This document shows positions 1 to 8,992 of a stretch of 64,000 nucleotides of DNA, piece after piece (position 1 is the stretch's first letter; each line of letters starts with the position of its first letter). The notes below the pieces were generated by a model. It worked only from the letters and a program-made list of their open reading frames with translations, did not search any database and had not been told where the DNA came from. The DNA comes from Polaribacter filamentus (lineage in GTDB: Bacteria > Bacteroidota > Bacteroidia > Flavobacteriales > Flavobacteriaceae). The stretch covers positions 1,915,001 to 1,979,000 of the forward strand of contig NZ_MQUA01000013.1 in assembly GCF_002943715.1 (NCBI RefSeq), read 5' to 3'. Made by a program: the position numbers and the translations under genes.

Positions 1-392
1 TCGATTTTACGAATGTCGATTTGGTAAACCAAATGATTAAAGAAAACAACTTTACTGCCAAAAATAGAAGAAAAACTAACTTTTTAAAAACTTTATATTA
101 CATCATCCTTTTAAACAGTTTCTTCCCCATGTTAATTTGGATAAAAATTGCTAAAAAAATTGACGAAGTTGAATTTGTAGATACGTTTAGATTTGCAATA
201 AACGTGCTTACTTTTCCTATTTTTTATGGTTTACAAACTTGGATTCTTAGTTTCTTTTTCGATTGGAAAATTGCATTTTCTTATTTAATAATTTCTCTTT
301 TATTAATTTTAATCTATTCAAAGTTTTCGCCAACAAATACTGAAAATGAGGAGTATTTAAAAAAGCTTGCAAAGAGACTTAGCCCTGATTGA
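1..392 (+). CDS. C-terminal part of a membrane protein, possibly lysophospholipid acyltransferase family (partial)
   Basis: The reading frame is open to the left window edge: codons before position 21 read on without a stop (D-F-T-N-V-D before L-V-N-Q), so only the C-terminus is present. It shows a basic linker (KNRRKTNF) followed by about three hydrophobic segments and a charged tail ending KRLSPD. The basic stretch followed by hydrophobic helices resembles the C-terminal membrane region of flavobacterial 1-acyl-glycerol-3-phosphate acyltransferase-like proteins. The catalytic HX4D part lies outside the window, so the assignment is family resemblance only. The gene converges on the GH3 fusion gene that ends at 466. 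Confidence 0.5.
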   Translation, partial: DFTNVDLVNQMIKENNFTAKNRRKTNFLKTLYYIILLNSFFPMLIWIKIAKKIDEVEFVDTFRFAINVLTFPIFYGLQTWILSFFFDWKIAFSYLIISLLLILIYSKFSPTNTENEEYLKKLAKRLSPD

Positions 393-465
393 ACGGTCTG
401 TTTGAGCTCTTTTTTATTCCCTTTTTGGAATAAAAAAAGCGAGTAGTGAAAGCAGGAAATAGCTT

Positions 466-3384
466 CTAATTTATAATTGCGTCTTGAATTGTTTGTTGAA
501 TCTTTGTACGAACATTGCTTGTTATCAAACCAATATTACTTGCATGCGGATACACTCTGTTTGACAGAAAAACATATACAATTCCGCTTTTAGGATCTGC
601 CCAAGTATATGTGCCAGTAAACCCAGAATGCCCAAAACTTTCATCAGAAACACAACCGCAAGTTGCTTTTACGCTTGGGTTTAATTCTGGCTTATCGAAA
701 CCTAAACCTCTTCTTACTTTTTGATTAGCGTAATAACGGTGATTAAACTTATTTACAGTTTCTTCTTTTAAATAACGTCGACCTCCATAAAACCCTTTTT
801 GTAGATACATTTGCATAACTTTTGCAACATCGTTTGCATTCGCAAATAATCCTGCGTGACCGCCAACTCCGCCCAACATTGCAGCGCCCATATCATGCAC
901 ATAACCGTGCACTAACTGATTTCTATAATAATCGTCTATTTCTGTTGGTACAATTTCTGATTTATTAAACTTTTCAAGCGGTAAATAAGTCATTCTATCT
1001 GCACCTAAAGACTTGTAAAACTCTTCATCAACCAATTTATTTAAAGGTTTATGATATGCTGTTTCTAACGCTTCCTTAAAAATATAATATCCTAAATCGC
1101 TATATTTATAACCTTTGATATCTAATTGATCTGCATCTTTAATGTGCTTGTAAATGCTATCTTTATAAGATTTATTGATGTATAAATTATCTGCAACTTT
1201 TACATCGAAAACAGTAGATTCTTTATCTCTATAAAATATTGGTAAATTTTTATGTGTAGAACTATCTTGCGTGTCTTTATAAAAAGGAATCCATGCTTTT
1301 AGTTTACCATAATGTGAAAGAATTTCCATTACAGAAACGGATGATTTGTTAGAGTTGTCAAAACTTGGCAAAATATCTTTTACGCTCGCTGATAGTGCTA
1401 TTACTTTCTCTTCTTCCGCCTTCATCATTAAAGGCAAGGAAGCTAAAATTTTGGTCAATGAAGCCAAATCATACACATCAGAATTTTTGACTTTGAGTGA
1501 TTTTTTATCCGTGTGATGTCCGTAGCTTTTTTGAAAAACAATTTTACCGTTTCTTGCAACTAAAACTTGGAATCCTGGCGCCATTTTATCTTTTAAAATA
1601 GTATCTGCGAATCGGTCTATCTGTGCTAATTTTTTTGATGATAAATTTGCTTCTTCAGGAATCGTATATTCAAATCTACCTAAACTATACGTCTGTGCAC
1701 CGAACCCCACTTTAAATTCTTCTCCTATTGAAACTGGTAATTTTCCTTTGGCTTCAAATGCTCCAAAAATTAGTTGTGCAGACAATTCTTGCGCTATTTT
1801 ACTATTCTGATAAGAAACAATTACACCTTCTATATTGGTAAATGTTTTTAATTGTAATAAACTATAAGGACTTGTAAAAACATCTAAAATAACATTCTTT
1901 TGACGTGCAATTTCTTGCAACCAAACCAACTCTTTTTCTTTAAACTTATAACTTTTCCAAGGATGTAAATTGGATTTATGAAACCCTATAATTACCTGTG
2001 TATATGGTTTTAATTTCAGCATTAATCCGTCTAAATTTTCATCAAAAATTTCGTCAACCTTTGTATAATTTTTAAGCATTTCTAAAAAATATTCTCCAGA
2101 ATCATCGCCTAAATTTACATAGGCAATTTTCTTGTTTTCTAAATTAGCTAAGGGTATATTTTGCTGACTATTTTTTAAAACTGTAAGTGAATTTTTTACT
2201 AATTTTCTGTGTAACAATTCATCATCAATTGTATTTAAATCTTCTTGTAAATTTACTAAAACAACAGGTTTATAGGTATTTAAACCCATCCAATATTTAG
2301 CTTTTAAAATTTTACGAACAGAAAAATCTATTCGCTCTATACTAAGCGTTTTTAATGCAATTGCTTTATTTATCAAATTAACAGTTGCAGGCACATTTTG
2401 CGGAATTAACAACAAATCATTTCCGGCTTGAATGGCAGCCAAATCAATTTCTGCGGATGTTGCATAATTGGCAGCACCTTTCATATTTAAACCATCCGTA
2501 ATAATTAAACCATTAAAACCTAACTCATATTTTAATAAATTGGTGACCACATTTTTAGATAACGAAGTTGGCAAAGCTGCATTCGGTTCTAAACTTGGTA
2601 TGCTTAAATGCGCAGTCATCACACTCCCAATTCCCGCATCAAAAATCTTTCTATAAGGATATAATTCAACCGAATCTAAACGTGCTTTATCAAAATTTAA
2701 AACGGGCAACGTATGATGAGAATCCGTCGCAGTATCGCCATGACCTGGAAAATGTTTTGCATTTGCCATCACTCCGTATTTTTGCATTCCTTGTGTAAAA
2801 GCAATTGCTTTCTGAGTAACATTTTCTTTACTTTCTCCAAAAGAACGATTCCCAATAATAGGATTATCAGGATTTGTATTAATATCTACAACAGGCGCAA
2901 AATTAATATGAATTCCCAATCGTTTGCAATGTTTCCCCAAATGTTCTCCAAATTTTTCTATGAAGGTATTATCCTGAATTGCGCCTAAAGTCATGTTCCA
3001 TGGAAATCGATACGTGTTTTGTAAACGCATATCCAAACCCCATTCGCCATCAAAACCAATCATTAAAGGAATCTTAGAAGCAGCTTGATATTTGTTATTT
3101 AATTCCGCTTGCTTTTCTGGAGTTCCTTGCATAAAAATTAAATTACCAACATGATATTTTGTAATCATTTCAGTAATAAAATCTTCGTGTGTTTTATCGA
3201 GATTAGAATACGCTTGTACCATAAATAACTGACCAATTTTTTCATCAATAGTCATTCTATTTAAAATAGTATTCACCCAAATTTCTTGGGCTTCAAAATC
3301 TTTTGTAATTAAAGGATCGACTCCTTGAGCAGATACTTTAAATACAAAACCTATTAAAAGGACAATTAGTAACTCTTTCTTCAT
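466..3384 (-). CDS. Exported GH3 beta-N-acetylglucosaminidase fused to a serine beta-lactamase-like hydrolase
   Basis: This protein of about 972 aa carries two enzymes. The start chosen is the ATG at 3384, because it begins a clean signal peptide (MKKELLIVLLIGF...SAQ); the frame stays open upstream to 3465 but that extension would bury the signal. The GH3 half has the NagZ-type loop KHFPGHGDT (residues about 210-218) with the His that serves as acid/base partner in NagZ, and the nucleophile Asp in IITDGLN (about 297). The C-terminal half is a class C beta-lactamase/CubicO fold with SLTK (about 642-645), a Y-S-D motif and H-S-G. The family is known in Bacteroidota. The likely role is removal of GlcNAc and peptide or ester groups from peptidoglycan fragments in the periplasm. 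The substrate of the serine hydrolase half is unknown. Confidence 0.85.
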   Translation of the reverse strand: MKKELLIVLLIGFVFKVSAQGVDPLITKDFEAQEIWVNTILNRMTIDEKIGQLFMVQAYSNLDKTHEDFITEMITKYHVGNLIFMQGTPEKQAELNNKYQAASKIPLMIGFDGEWGLDMRLQNTYRFPWNMTLGAIQDNTFIEKFGEHLGKHCKRLGIHINFAPVVDINTNPDNPIIGNRSFGESKENVTQKAIAFTQGMQKYGVMANAKHFPGHGDTATDSHHTLPVLNFDKARLDSVELYPYRKIFDAGIGSVMTAHLSIPSLEPNAALPTSLSKNVVTNLLKYELGFNGLIITDGLNMKGAANYATSAEIDLAAIQAGNDLLLIPQNVPATVNLINKAIALKTLSIERIDFSVRKILKAKYWMGLNTYKPVVLVNLQEDLNTIDDELLHRKLVKNSLTVLKNSQQNIPLANLENKKIAYVNLGDDSGEYFLEMLKNYTKVDEIFDENLDGLMLKLKPYTQVIIGFHKSNLHPWKSYKFKEKELVWLQEIARQKNVILDVFTSPYSLLQLKTFTNIEGVIVSYQNSKIAQELSAQLIFGAFEAKGKLPVSIGEEFKVGFGAQTYSLGRFEYTIPEEANLSSKKLAQIDRFADTILKDKMAPGFQVLVARNGKIVFQKSYGHHTDKKSLKVKNSDVYDLASLTKILASLPLMMKAEEEKVIALSASVKDILPSFDNSNKSSVSVMEILSHYGKLKAWIPFYKDTQDSSTHKNLPIFYRDKESTVFDVKVADNLYINKSYKDSIYKHIKDADQLDIKGYKYSDLGYYIFKEALETAYHKPLNKLVDEEFYKSLGADRMTYLPLEKFNKSEIVPTEIDDYYRNQLVHGYVHDMGAAMLGGVGGHAGLFANANDVAKVMQMYLQKGFYGGRRYLKEETVNKFNHRYYANQKVRRGLGFDKPELNPSVKATCGCVSDESFGHSGFTGTYTWADPKSGIVYVFLSNRVYPHASNIGLITSNVRTKIQQTIQDAIIN

Positions 3385-3520
3385 TATAATTTTTGAATAT
3401 TTTTTTGGGCGTTTTAACAGGCTTTCCATTGTATCTTTTTTTCGTACCTCAAAAAAGGATGTCATTTCAATCCTTAACGCAGCTTATTTGTTAACTTTTT
3501 TTTGTAATCAAAAACAATTT

Positions 3521-4006
3521 TTATACCAAAAAGCGTTTGTGCCAACTTTGTTTTGCCGGTATTTCCCACTTATTTTCAAAGTCTTCTTTGGTATTTACCA
3601 TGTTGTTAAAAACAATAGTTTCTAATGAAATCTTCTTGTCTTTCGCAAATTGCTGAAAATCTGATAGTTTTACTAAATTAATGGTTTCATTATCTTTAAA
3701 AGTGATGTTCATTTTATTCATTAAATCTAGCTGTAATTCTTTTTCTAATTGCTGCACAAAACGCACAGAACTATCAATAGAACAACCAGAAACAGTATTA
3801 AAACTCTCATCAACAGCCAACACTAAAAACTGATTGTATTTAATAGTAAATGAGCCTTTTAAATTATCCCCATGTCGCGTCCAAGAATTGATAAATTCTT
3901 CTGCTTTTGCAGATATAATTTCAATTTCTTTTTGATTGAATTCTCTTTCTGATTGGTAAATCCAAACACGAGAATTGTTTGGTAAATTTTTATATTCTGT
4001 AAACAT
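3521..4006 (-). CDS. Conserved Bacteroidota hypothetical protein (161 aa)
   Basis: A soluble 161-aa protein with no signal peptide or membrane segment. It looks like a family conserved in Flavobacteriia that is often labelled 'ABC transporter ATPase' in databases. No Walker A, signature or Walker B motif is visible, so that label is unsupported. Notable features are N-terminal NLPNNSRVWIYQSER, a central GSFTIKYNQFLVLAVDES strand region and a C-terminal W-H-K-R. It lies between the DEDDh exonuclease and the GH3 fusion on the same strand, and may be cotranscribed with the latter (136-bp gap to the GH3 start). Function unknown. Confidence 0.7.
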   Translation of the reverse strand: MFTEYKNLPNNSRVWIYQSEREFNQKEIEIISAKAEEFINSWTRHGDNLKGSFTIKYNQFLVLAVDESFNTVSGCSIDSSVRFVQQLEKELQLDLMNKMNITFKDNETINLVKLSDFQQFAKDKKISLETIVFNNMVNTKEDFENKWEIPAKQSWHKRFLV

Positions 4007-4082
4007 GTTTTTTAGTTTATTTGATTCTTAGATATTTATATCGATTGACTTCTGCACATCTAGCTTTCTAAGCGTTTAAAAC

Positions 4083-4910
4083 CTATCTTAAATTAAATTT
4101 CTGCTGTAAAGCTTGTAATTTTTCAGCATCAGACATCGTGTCTTTTGGCGCAGACATTCTTTCTTTTATTTCTCTTAACACCTTTTTTGTGTATAATGGA
4201 AAATCTGCATTCTGAATCCAATTATTATATCCTGGGTTTTCAATAAACACTTCTTCTACGGTTCTTCCTTTGTATTTTCCGAAAGAAAAAATTTCTTGTT
4301 TTTCGTCATTCATCAGAATAAAACCAGCAAAATCTGCTCTTTCACCGTGTGTTGAAAATTCACTTAAAGCGGCTACAGAATTTTCTAAATCTGGATATTT
4401 ATCTAACTGTGCTAACAAAATTTCATAGGTCGCATTCGTGTCTGCTTCTGCCCCGTGAGCGCCTTCTAATTCTTTTCCGCAATAAAATTGATATCCAGCA
4501 CCTAATGTTCTTTGCTCCTTTTTATGAAAAATTACTTGCACATCAATCGCCTTTCTATTCTTCATATCAAAATCAATTCCTGCACGCATCAACTCTTCTG
4601 CCAACAAAGGAATATCGAATCTATTTGAGTTAAAACCTGCTAAATCGCAACCTACAACCATTTCATTTACTTTTTGCGCAAGCTCTTTAAAAGTAGGTTC
4701 TGTAGACACTTGTTCGTTTGTAATTCCGTGAATTTCCGAAGATTCTTTCGGAATTTCCATCTCTGGATTTACCAACCAAGTTTTACTTTCTTTATTTCCG
4801 TTTGGAAACACCTTTAAAATTGATATTTCTACAATCCTATCGGTTGCAATATTTACTCCTGTTGTTTCTAAATCGAAAAATACGATTGGTTTTTTTAGGT
4901 TTAAGTTCAT
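4083..4910 (-). CDS. DEDDh 3'-5' exonuclease, DNA polymerase III epsilon-like
   Basis: A 275-aa protein with the three exonuclease motifs in order: Exo I FFDLETTGV (D-x-E, residues about 12-20), Exo II AGFNSNRFDIPLL (Asp about 104) and Exo III HGAEADTNATYE (the H...D of a DEDDh enzyme, about 152-163). This predicts a metal-dependent 3'-5' exonuclease on DNA or RNA. The C-terminal 80-90 residues (after the second HG motif) form an extra segment with FSFGKYKGRTVEEV, seen in Bacteroidota DnaQ-like proteins. It is a stand-alone gene with no polymerase domain, so a repair or processing role is as likely as proofreading. The start ATG at 4910 is followed at once by a typical beta-strand leading into Exo I. 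Confidence 0.85.
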   Translation of the reverse strand: MNLNLKKPIVFFDLETTGVNIATDRIVEISILKVFPNGNKESKTWLVNPEMEIPKESSEIHGITNEQVSTEPTFKELAQKVNEMVVGCDLAGFNSNRFDIPLLAEELMRAGIDFDMKNRKAIDVQVIFHKKEQRTLGAGYQFYCGKELEGAHGAEADTNATYEILLAQLDKYPDLENSVAALSEFSTHGERADFAGFILMNDEKQEIFSFGKYKGRTVEEVFIENPGYNNWIQNADFPLYTKKVLREIKERMSAPKDTMSDAEKLQALQQKFNLR

Positions 4911-4914
4911 TATG

Positions 4915-5010
4915 CTAATTCTTAATGTTTTTAAAGTTTTAATGTTTTTAAAGTTGAAGTTCTGTTTCCAAAACTTTATAACTTTTAAACTTTCAACTTT
5001 ACAACTATTC
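4915..5010. repeat. AT-rich intergenic stretch with iterated TTTTAAAGTT-like words
   Basis: Between the exonuclease and ppk2 genes the sequence repeats short words such as TTTTTAAAGTT on both strands, so it is a degenerate simple repeat. A similar stretch lies at 13775-13815 upstream of the sigma-54 type regulator. No terminator or gene is visible in it. Confidence 0.35.
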
Positions 5011-5018
5011 TTTATTCT

Positions 5019-5879
5019 TTATTCTTTATTTAATTGTGCTTTAAAATCGTCTAATTGTGCTACTAATTTATCGGACAAAGTTGGTTCTTTAAAATTATAT
5101 TTTTCTAATTCTTTTACTAAAATTTTTGCTAAAATAATTCTTGCCGAATCTTTGTCATCCGCAGGGATAATATACCAAGGCGCATTTTCTTTGGAGGTTC
5201 TATTCAACAAATCTTCGTAACAAAATTGGTAGGTATCCCATAATTTACGTTCTTTTAAGTCATCCTCAGAAAATTTCCAGTTTTTACTTGGCAAGTTTAA
5301 TCTCCTTAACAACCTGCTTTTTTGCTCAGATTTTGATACATTTAAAAAGAACTTTAAAATGATGGTTCCGTTTTTAGCTAAATGATTTTCAAAATGGTTA
5401 ATTCTTTCCATTCTGTTTTCATAAAAGGTAGCATCTAAATCGTCCAAACTTTTTACAGCAGGAATGTTTTCGCCAAAAACATATGCTGGATGCACTCTTG
5501 TTACCAAAACGTTTTCATAATGCGTTCTGTTAAAAACGCCCATTTTTCCTTTTGCTGGCAATGCAATATAATGTCTCCACAAAAAATCGTGTTTTAGCTC
5601 TAAACCTGTTGGCGCTTTAAAACTATGCACCACTACTCCACGTGCATTTACATCTTTAAAAACTTCTCTAATTAAGCTATCTTTGCCGGAGGTATCCATT
5701 CCTTGCAAGCAAATTAGCGCGCTATATTTACCCTCTGCATACATAGCATCTTGTAATTTACTTAACTTTTTTCTGCTTTTTTTAAGGTTTTTTTTTGCGT
5801 CCTCGACAACTTCTTTTGTAGAAAAATCTTTCAAAGAAATTGCATCAACAACTTTATATTTTTCTAAATTCATCATCAA
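5019..5879 (-). CDS. ppk2: Polyphosphate kinase 2 (PPK2) family protein
   Basis: A 286-aa cytoplasmic protein of the PPK2 family, which moves phosphate between polyphosphate and nucleotides. The P-loop is the variant Walker A GMDTSGKDS (about residues 59-67), followed by the lid/Walker B region with R-T-H-Y-E-N-V-L and the NHFE motif. Its length matches the short, single-domain PPK2 proteins (about 290 aa). The substrate class (AMP, ADP or NDP) cannot be read from the sequence with certainty. The start has three Met codons in a row region (MMMN); the first is listed. The gene is monocistronic in appearance and divergent from the small basic protein at 6038. Confidence 0.85.
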   Translation of the reverse strand: MMMNLEKYKVVDAISLKDFSTKEVVEDAKKNLKKSRKKLSKLQDAMYAEGKYSALICLQGMDTSGKDSLIREVFKDVNARGVVVHSFKAPTGLELKHDFLWRHYIALPAKGKMGVFNRTHYENVLVTRVHPAYVFGENIPAVKSLDDLDATFYENRMERINHFENHLAKNGTIILKFFLNVSKSEQKSRLLRRLNLPSKNWKFSEDDLKERKLWDTYQFCYEDLLNRTSKENAPWYIIPADDKDSARIILAKILVKELEKYNFKEPTLSDKLVAQLDDFKAQLNKE

Positions 5880-6011
5880 TCTAATTAATCTTTAAAGATA
5901 AAAAAAATAGTCTGGTTTCAATTGATTTTAGTCAAGCATTTCTGATCTAAAATGATAAATTTATCATAACTTTTTAAAATTACTTAATTCCTTTTTTGGG
6001 ATAAAATTCCT

Positions 6012-6019
6012 TAATTTTG
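6012..6019 (+). promoter_or_regulatory. Bacteroidota -7 promoter box TAATTTTG
   Basis: TAATTTTG matches TAnnTTTG and ends 18 nt before the ATG at 6038. It would drive the three-gene operon 6038-7474. No clear TTG -33 element at the usual spacing was seen. Confidence 0.55.
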
Positions 6020-6037
6020 CAGTATAACAAATATAAA

Positions 6038-6211
6038 ATGCCCAAAAAAGGAAAAGCTAAAAACACTCTAAATAAAGCGAAGCATACAAAGTTGATGACT
6101 CAAAAAATCAATAGAGTAAAACTAGAAAAACAACGAACTAAAGATCGTTTAAAAGCGCTTATTAAAAAAGTGAACGAGCAAAAAAACGAACAAAATAGTG
6201 ATGAACTTTAA
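6038..6211 (+). CDS. Small lysine-rich basic protein (57 aa), hypothetical
   Basis: The ATG at 6038 is taken as the start because a TAnnTTTG box ends at 6019, which rules out the alternative TTG at 6017 lying inside that box. The product is 57 aa, extremely rich in Lys (MPKKGKAKNTLNKAKHTK...) and probably helical and nucleic-acid-binding in charge, with no recognised domain. Its last 11 bases overlap the ATG of the SGNH hydrolase at 6201, so translation is probably coupled. The gene is supported by the promoter, start and overlap rather than by homology. Function unknown. Confidence 0.6.
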   Translation: MPKKGKAKNTLNKAKHTKLMTQKINRVKLEKQRTKDRLKALIKKVNEQKNEQNSDEL

Positions 6212-6977
6212 ATATTATTTAGGGGTAATTGGTACTGTTCCTCTTTTACCTTTGATGTATTTTCAGGGAAAAAATATTAGAAAAAAAGTACCTCAACTTC
6301 CTGAAGCTAAAGAACCAAAAGGTGTTGTAAATGGTGGTTTTAATAAAACGATAAACATTCTTTCTATAGGCGAAAGTACCATTGCAGGAGTTGGAATTGA
6401 TTTTCATAAAAACGGATTTACAGGTACTTTAGCAACTACACTTTCTACGGCATTAAAGAGCAACGTAAATTGGCACGTTTATGCAAAAAGTGGCTACACC
6501 GTAAAACAAGTTTGCGAAAAAATTATTCCTAAAATTAAAGAAACTTCTGCAGATATAATAGTAGTTGGAATGGGTGGAAATGATGCATTTACGTTAAACT
6601 CACCAAAAAATTGGATTTCTGACATCAATAATCTAATTGATTTACTGCAACATAAATATCCAAAAACGCCTATTTTTTTCACAAATATGCCACCTATAAA
6701 AGAGTTTCCTGCTTTTACAAAAACTATAAAATTTGTGATTGGTAATTTGGTAGAAATATTAGGTAAAGAACTACATAACAACCTTAAAAATAAAGAAAAT
6801 GTATTTTATTGTGATGAAATTATTACCTTAAAAGAATGGAGTAAAAAGCATTCTTTAGATACTAGTAATCCTAAAATATATTTTAGTGACGGCGTTCATC
6901 CTTCTAAATTAACCTATCAAATTTGGGGAAAGGAAATTGGCGAATTTATTGTGAACACAAAAAAAATTAAACAATGA
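6201..6977 (+). CDS. SGNH/GDSL-type hydrolase (esterase/lipase-like)
   Basis: A 258-aa protein with the SGNH blocks: block I SIGESTIAG (nucleophile Ser), block III GMGGNDAF (Asn of the oxyanion hole) and block V DGVHPS with the catalytic Asp/His near the C-terminus. A hydrophobic N-terminal stretch (YLGVIGTVPLLPLMYF) is a likely signal anchor. The ATG at 6201 is preferred over the in-frame GTG one codon upstream. It overlaps the preceding small gene by 11 bases and the following cupin gene by 4 (ATGA), showing tight coupling. The substrate is not predictable; lipid or acyl ester cleavage is the family norm. Confidence 0.8.
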   Translation: MNFKYYLGVIGTVPLLPLMYFQGKNIRKKVPQLPEAKEPKGVVNGGFNKTINILSIGESTIAGVGIDFHKNGFTGTLATTLSTALKSNVNWHVYAKSGYTVKQVCEKIIPKIKETSADIIVVGMGGNDAFTLNSPKNWISDINNLIDLLQHKYPKTPIFFTNMPPIKEFPAFTKTIKFVIGNLVEILGKELHNNLKNKENVFYCDEIITLKEWSKKHSLDTSNPKIYFSDGVHPSKLTYQIWGKEIGEFIVNTKKIKQ

Positions 6978-7474
6978 AAGCAACAGAAATTATAAATCAT
7001 TTTAATTTAATTGCACATCCTGAAGGTTGGTATTACAAAGAGACTTATAGAAGTAAAGGAGAAATTTTATCCAAAGATTTAGGAGACCAATTTGAAGGAA
7101 ATAGAAATTATTGCACCAGTATTTATTTTTTATTGACTGCTGATAAATTCTCTACTTTTCATAAAATAAATCAAGATGAAATTTGGCATTTCTACACAGG
7201 AACTGCTTTAAAATTGCATATGATTTCACCTGAAGGAGTTTACAACTTTGTATTGATTGGAAACGATTTTAGTAAAGGAGAAATTCCGCAATTTACAGTT
7301 CCTGCTCAACATTATTTTGCTGCAGAAGTTTTAGAAAAACATTCTTTTTCTTTTATAGGATGCACCGTTTCTCCTGGTTTTGACTTTAAAGATTTTGTAC
7401 TTCCGAGTTGTAAATATCTTTCAAAAGAGTTTCCAAAACACGCAAAAATTATTGCACAATTAACACATCATTAG
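6974..7474 (+). CDS. Cupin family protein (DUF985/Cupin_5 type)
   Basis: A 166-aa single-domain cupin. The family signature begins with LIAHPEGWYYKETYRS, then STFHKINQDEIWHFYTG carrying the putative metal-binding His/Glu, and PAQHYFAAE near the second cupin motif. Members include yeast YML079w-like proteins, whose reaction is unknown; a sugar or small-molecule isomerase role is only a guess. The start overlaps the stop of the SGNH hydrolase by 4 bases, so it is the last gene of the small operon. Confidence 0.8.
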   Translation: MKATEIINHFNLIAHPEGWYYKETYRSKGEILSKDLGDQFEGNRNYCTSIYFLLTADKFSTFHKINQDEIWHFYTGTALKLHMISPEGVYNFVLIGNDFSKGEIPQFTVPAQHYFAAEVLEKHSFSFIGCTVSPGFDFKDFVLPSCKYLSKEFPKHAKIIAQLTHH

Positions 7475-7526
7475 AATAGAAATTTCCTGTTATAACTATT
7501 AATTTTTAACGTTAGGCTTTGCTAAA

Positions 7527-8585
7527 ATGAAGAAAAAAATACTAATTATTGGTGGAGGCCTTTCTGGAATCTATTTAGGATATCTGCTAAAAAAAGAAGG
7601 CTTTTCAATAAAATTATTGGAAGCAAATGATAGAATAGGAGGAAGAATTTACACTAAAAACAGTCATACTACAAACGTAGAATTGGGCGCAACTTGGCTT
7701 TGGAGATATAACCCAGCTTTATTAAAGGTGTGCAACGATTTAAATATTTCATTATTTGAACAAAACATGGATGGAGATGCTTTATTTGAAGCATTGAAAA
7801 GTAGTACACCTCAACATTTTCAAGTTCCAAAAAACCAAGAAATTAGCTATCGAATTGTTGGTGGAACCTTTGAAATTTTAAACAAACTAAAAGCAACTTT
7901 TACCGAAGATCAAATTGAACTAAACCAAAAAGTATTAAAAATTGACGAGGAAGAAACTACTTTAAAAGTAACTACTAAAACTTCCACTTTTATTGTCGAT
8001 TTTGTAATTTCTACAATTCCGCCTCAAGTACTAGTAAACACCGTTCATTTTTCTTGGGATTTAGATTCAGATTTTAAACAAATTGCAAATAACACGCATA
8101 CCTGGATGAAGGATTCTATAAAGTTTGCCCTCGTTTATAAAACGCCTTTTTGGAAGGAAAAAGGATTGTCTGGAACTGGTTTTAGCAATGTTGGACCATT
8201 TACAGAAATGTACGATCATTCAGATTTTGAGAATACTCATTTTGCCTTAATGGGATTTTTAAATGGAGGTTTAGCAAATGAAACCAAAGAATACCGAGAA
8301 GAAAAAATTCAAGAACAACTTTTTAAATTTTTTGGTGAAGACGGGAAAAAATATCTTTCGTACGAAGAAAAAGTTTGGAATGAAGATCAATTGGTTAATT
8401 TTAAAGACGACAGTTTTATAACTCCTCATTTTAACAATGGACATGTAATTTATCAGCAAGAATTCTTAAACGGAAAATTAATAATTGCCGGATCAGAAAC
8501 TTCGCCTAAATATGGTGGTTATATGGAGGGCGCCATTTATAGGGGAAACCAAGTTTTAGAACAATTAAAAAGCAGCTTTCAATAG
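7527..8585 (+). CDS. FAD-dependent amine oxidase family protein
   Basis: A 352-aa flavoprotein. The N-terminus is a Rossmann FAD-binding motif (IIGGGLSGIYLGYLLKKEG, then E at the strand-2 end in LLEAND) followed by the R-I-G-G-R motif of monoamine-oxidase-like enzymes. The C-terminus has the second FAD contact region (IAGSETSPKYGGYMEGAI). At 352 aa it is shorter than eukaryotic MAO (about 520) but normal for bacterial members. The oxidised amine is unknown. There is no signal peptide, so it is cytoplasmic. It sits 52 bp after the cupin gene on the same strand and may share its transcript. Confidence 0.8.
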   Translation: MKKKILIIGGGLSGIYLGYLLKKEGFSIKLLEANDRIGGRIYTKNSHTTNVELGATWLWRYNPALLKVCNDLNISLFEQNMDGDALFEALKSSTPQHFQVPKNQEISYRIVGGTFEILNKLKATFTEDQIELNQKVLKIDEEETTLKVTTKTSTFIVDFVISTIPPQVLVNTVHFSWDLDSDFKQIANNTHTWMKDSIKFALVYKTPFWKEKGLSGTGFSNVGPFTEMYDHSDFENTHFALMGFLNGGLANETKEYREEKIQEQLFKFFGEDGKKYLSYEEKVWNEDQLVNFKDDSFITPHFNNGHVIYQQEFLNGKLIIAGSETSPKYGGYMEGAIYRGNQVLEQLKSSFQ

Positions 8586-8687
8586 ATTTTATTTCAATTA
8601 TCAATAAGCTTTATCTTCTCGAGGGAATTAAAAAGGTTAGAAGAATCCTGACTGCTCTTGTCCATACATTATTCGTAAATAAAAAAA

Positions 8688-8713
8688 ATCCTAAGCTCTC
8701 GCTTAGGATTTAA
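8688..8713 (-). terminator. Rho-independent terminator of the peroxiredoxin operon
   Basis: Stem AAATCCTAAGC / GCTTAGGATTT with loop TCTC. Read on the minus strand it is followed by a run of T (plus-strand 8683-8690 is all A), so it mainly ends the minus-strand operon. It may also stop read-through from the amine oxidase gene. Confidence 0.8.
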
Positions 8714-8732
8714 AGATCTATTTATAGAGAAA

Positions 8733-8990
8733 CTATTTATCAATAGAACCTAAAACACGTTTCATAAAGATATTTAGTGCATCTTTTTTAGGCGTACCTT
8801 CTTTAATCATTTTATCAACTTCTAAAGCACCATACATATTAGAAATTAACTCACCAATAACATCTAATTCTTCATCTTTTAAAGACGGAACTTCCGTTAA
8901 TGCTTCTAACGTTTCTATCGTTTCTAGAATGTAATCTTGATCATTTTCTTCAATAAAAGAAGTTAAATGTTTTATAACTGGTAATTTCAT
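8733..8990 (-). CDS. Small conserved protein encoded with thioredoxin (85 aa)
   Basis: An acidic, all-helical-looking 85-aa protein (MKLPVIKHLTSFIEEND...) with no cysteine and no signal peptide. It resembles short Bacteroidota proteins that regularly follow a thioredoxin gene (possibly the family called DUF6952; that name is from memory). It begins 2 bp after the thioredoxin stop and ends at a strong terminator, so it is the last gene of the prx-trx operon. Function unknown; a redox link is inferred only from location. Confidence 0.7.
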   Translation of the reverse strand: MKLPVIKHLTSFIEENDQDYILETIETLEALTEVPSLKDEELDVIGELISNMYGALEVDKMIKEGTPKKDALNIFMKRVLGSIDK

Positions 8991-8992
8991 GA

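Noticed and set aside
404..440. Hairpin TTTTTTATTCC / GGAATAAAAAA between the first two convergent genes as a terminator
   Set aside because: The polarity is inverted on both strands: T-run on the 5' arm and A-run on the 3' arm. There is no T-run after the stem.
3521..4006. 'ABC transporter ATPase' label for the 161-aa protein
   Set aside because: No Walker A, signature or Walker B motif is present. Kept as hypothetical.
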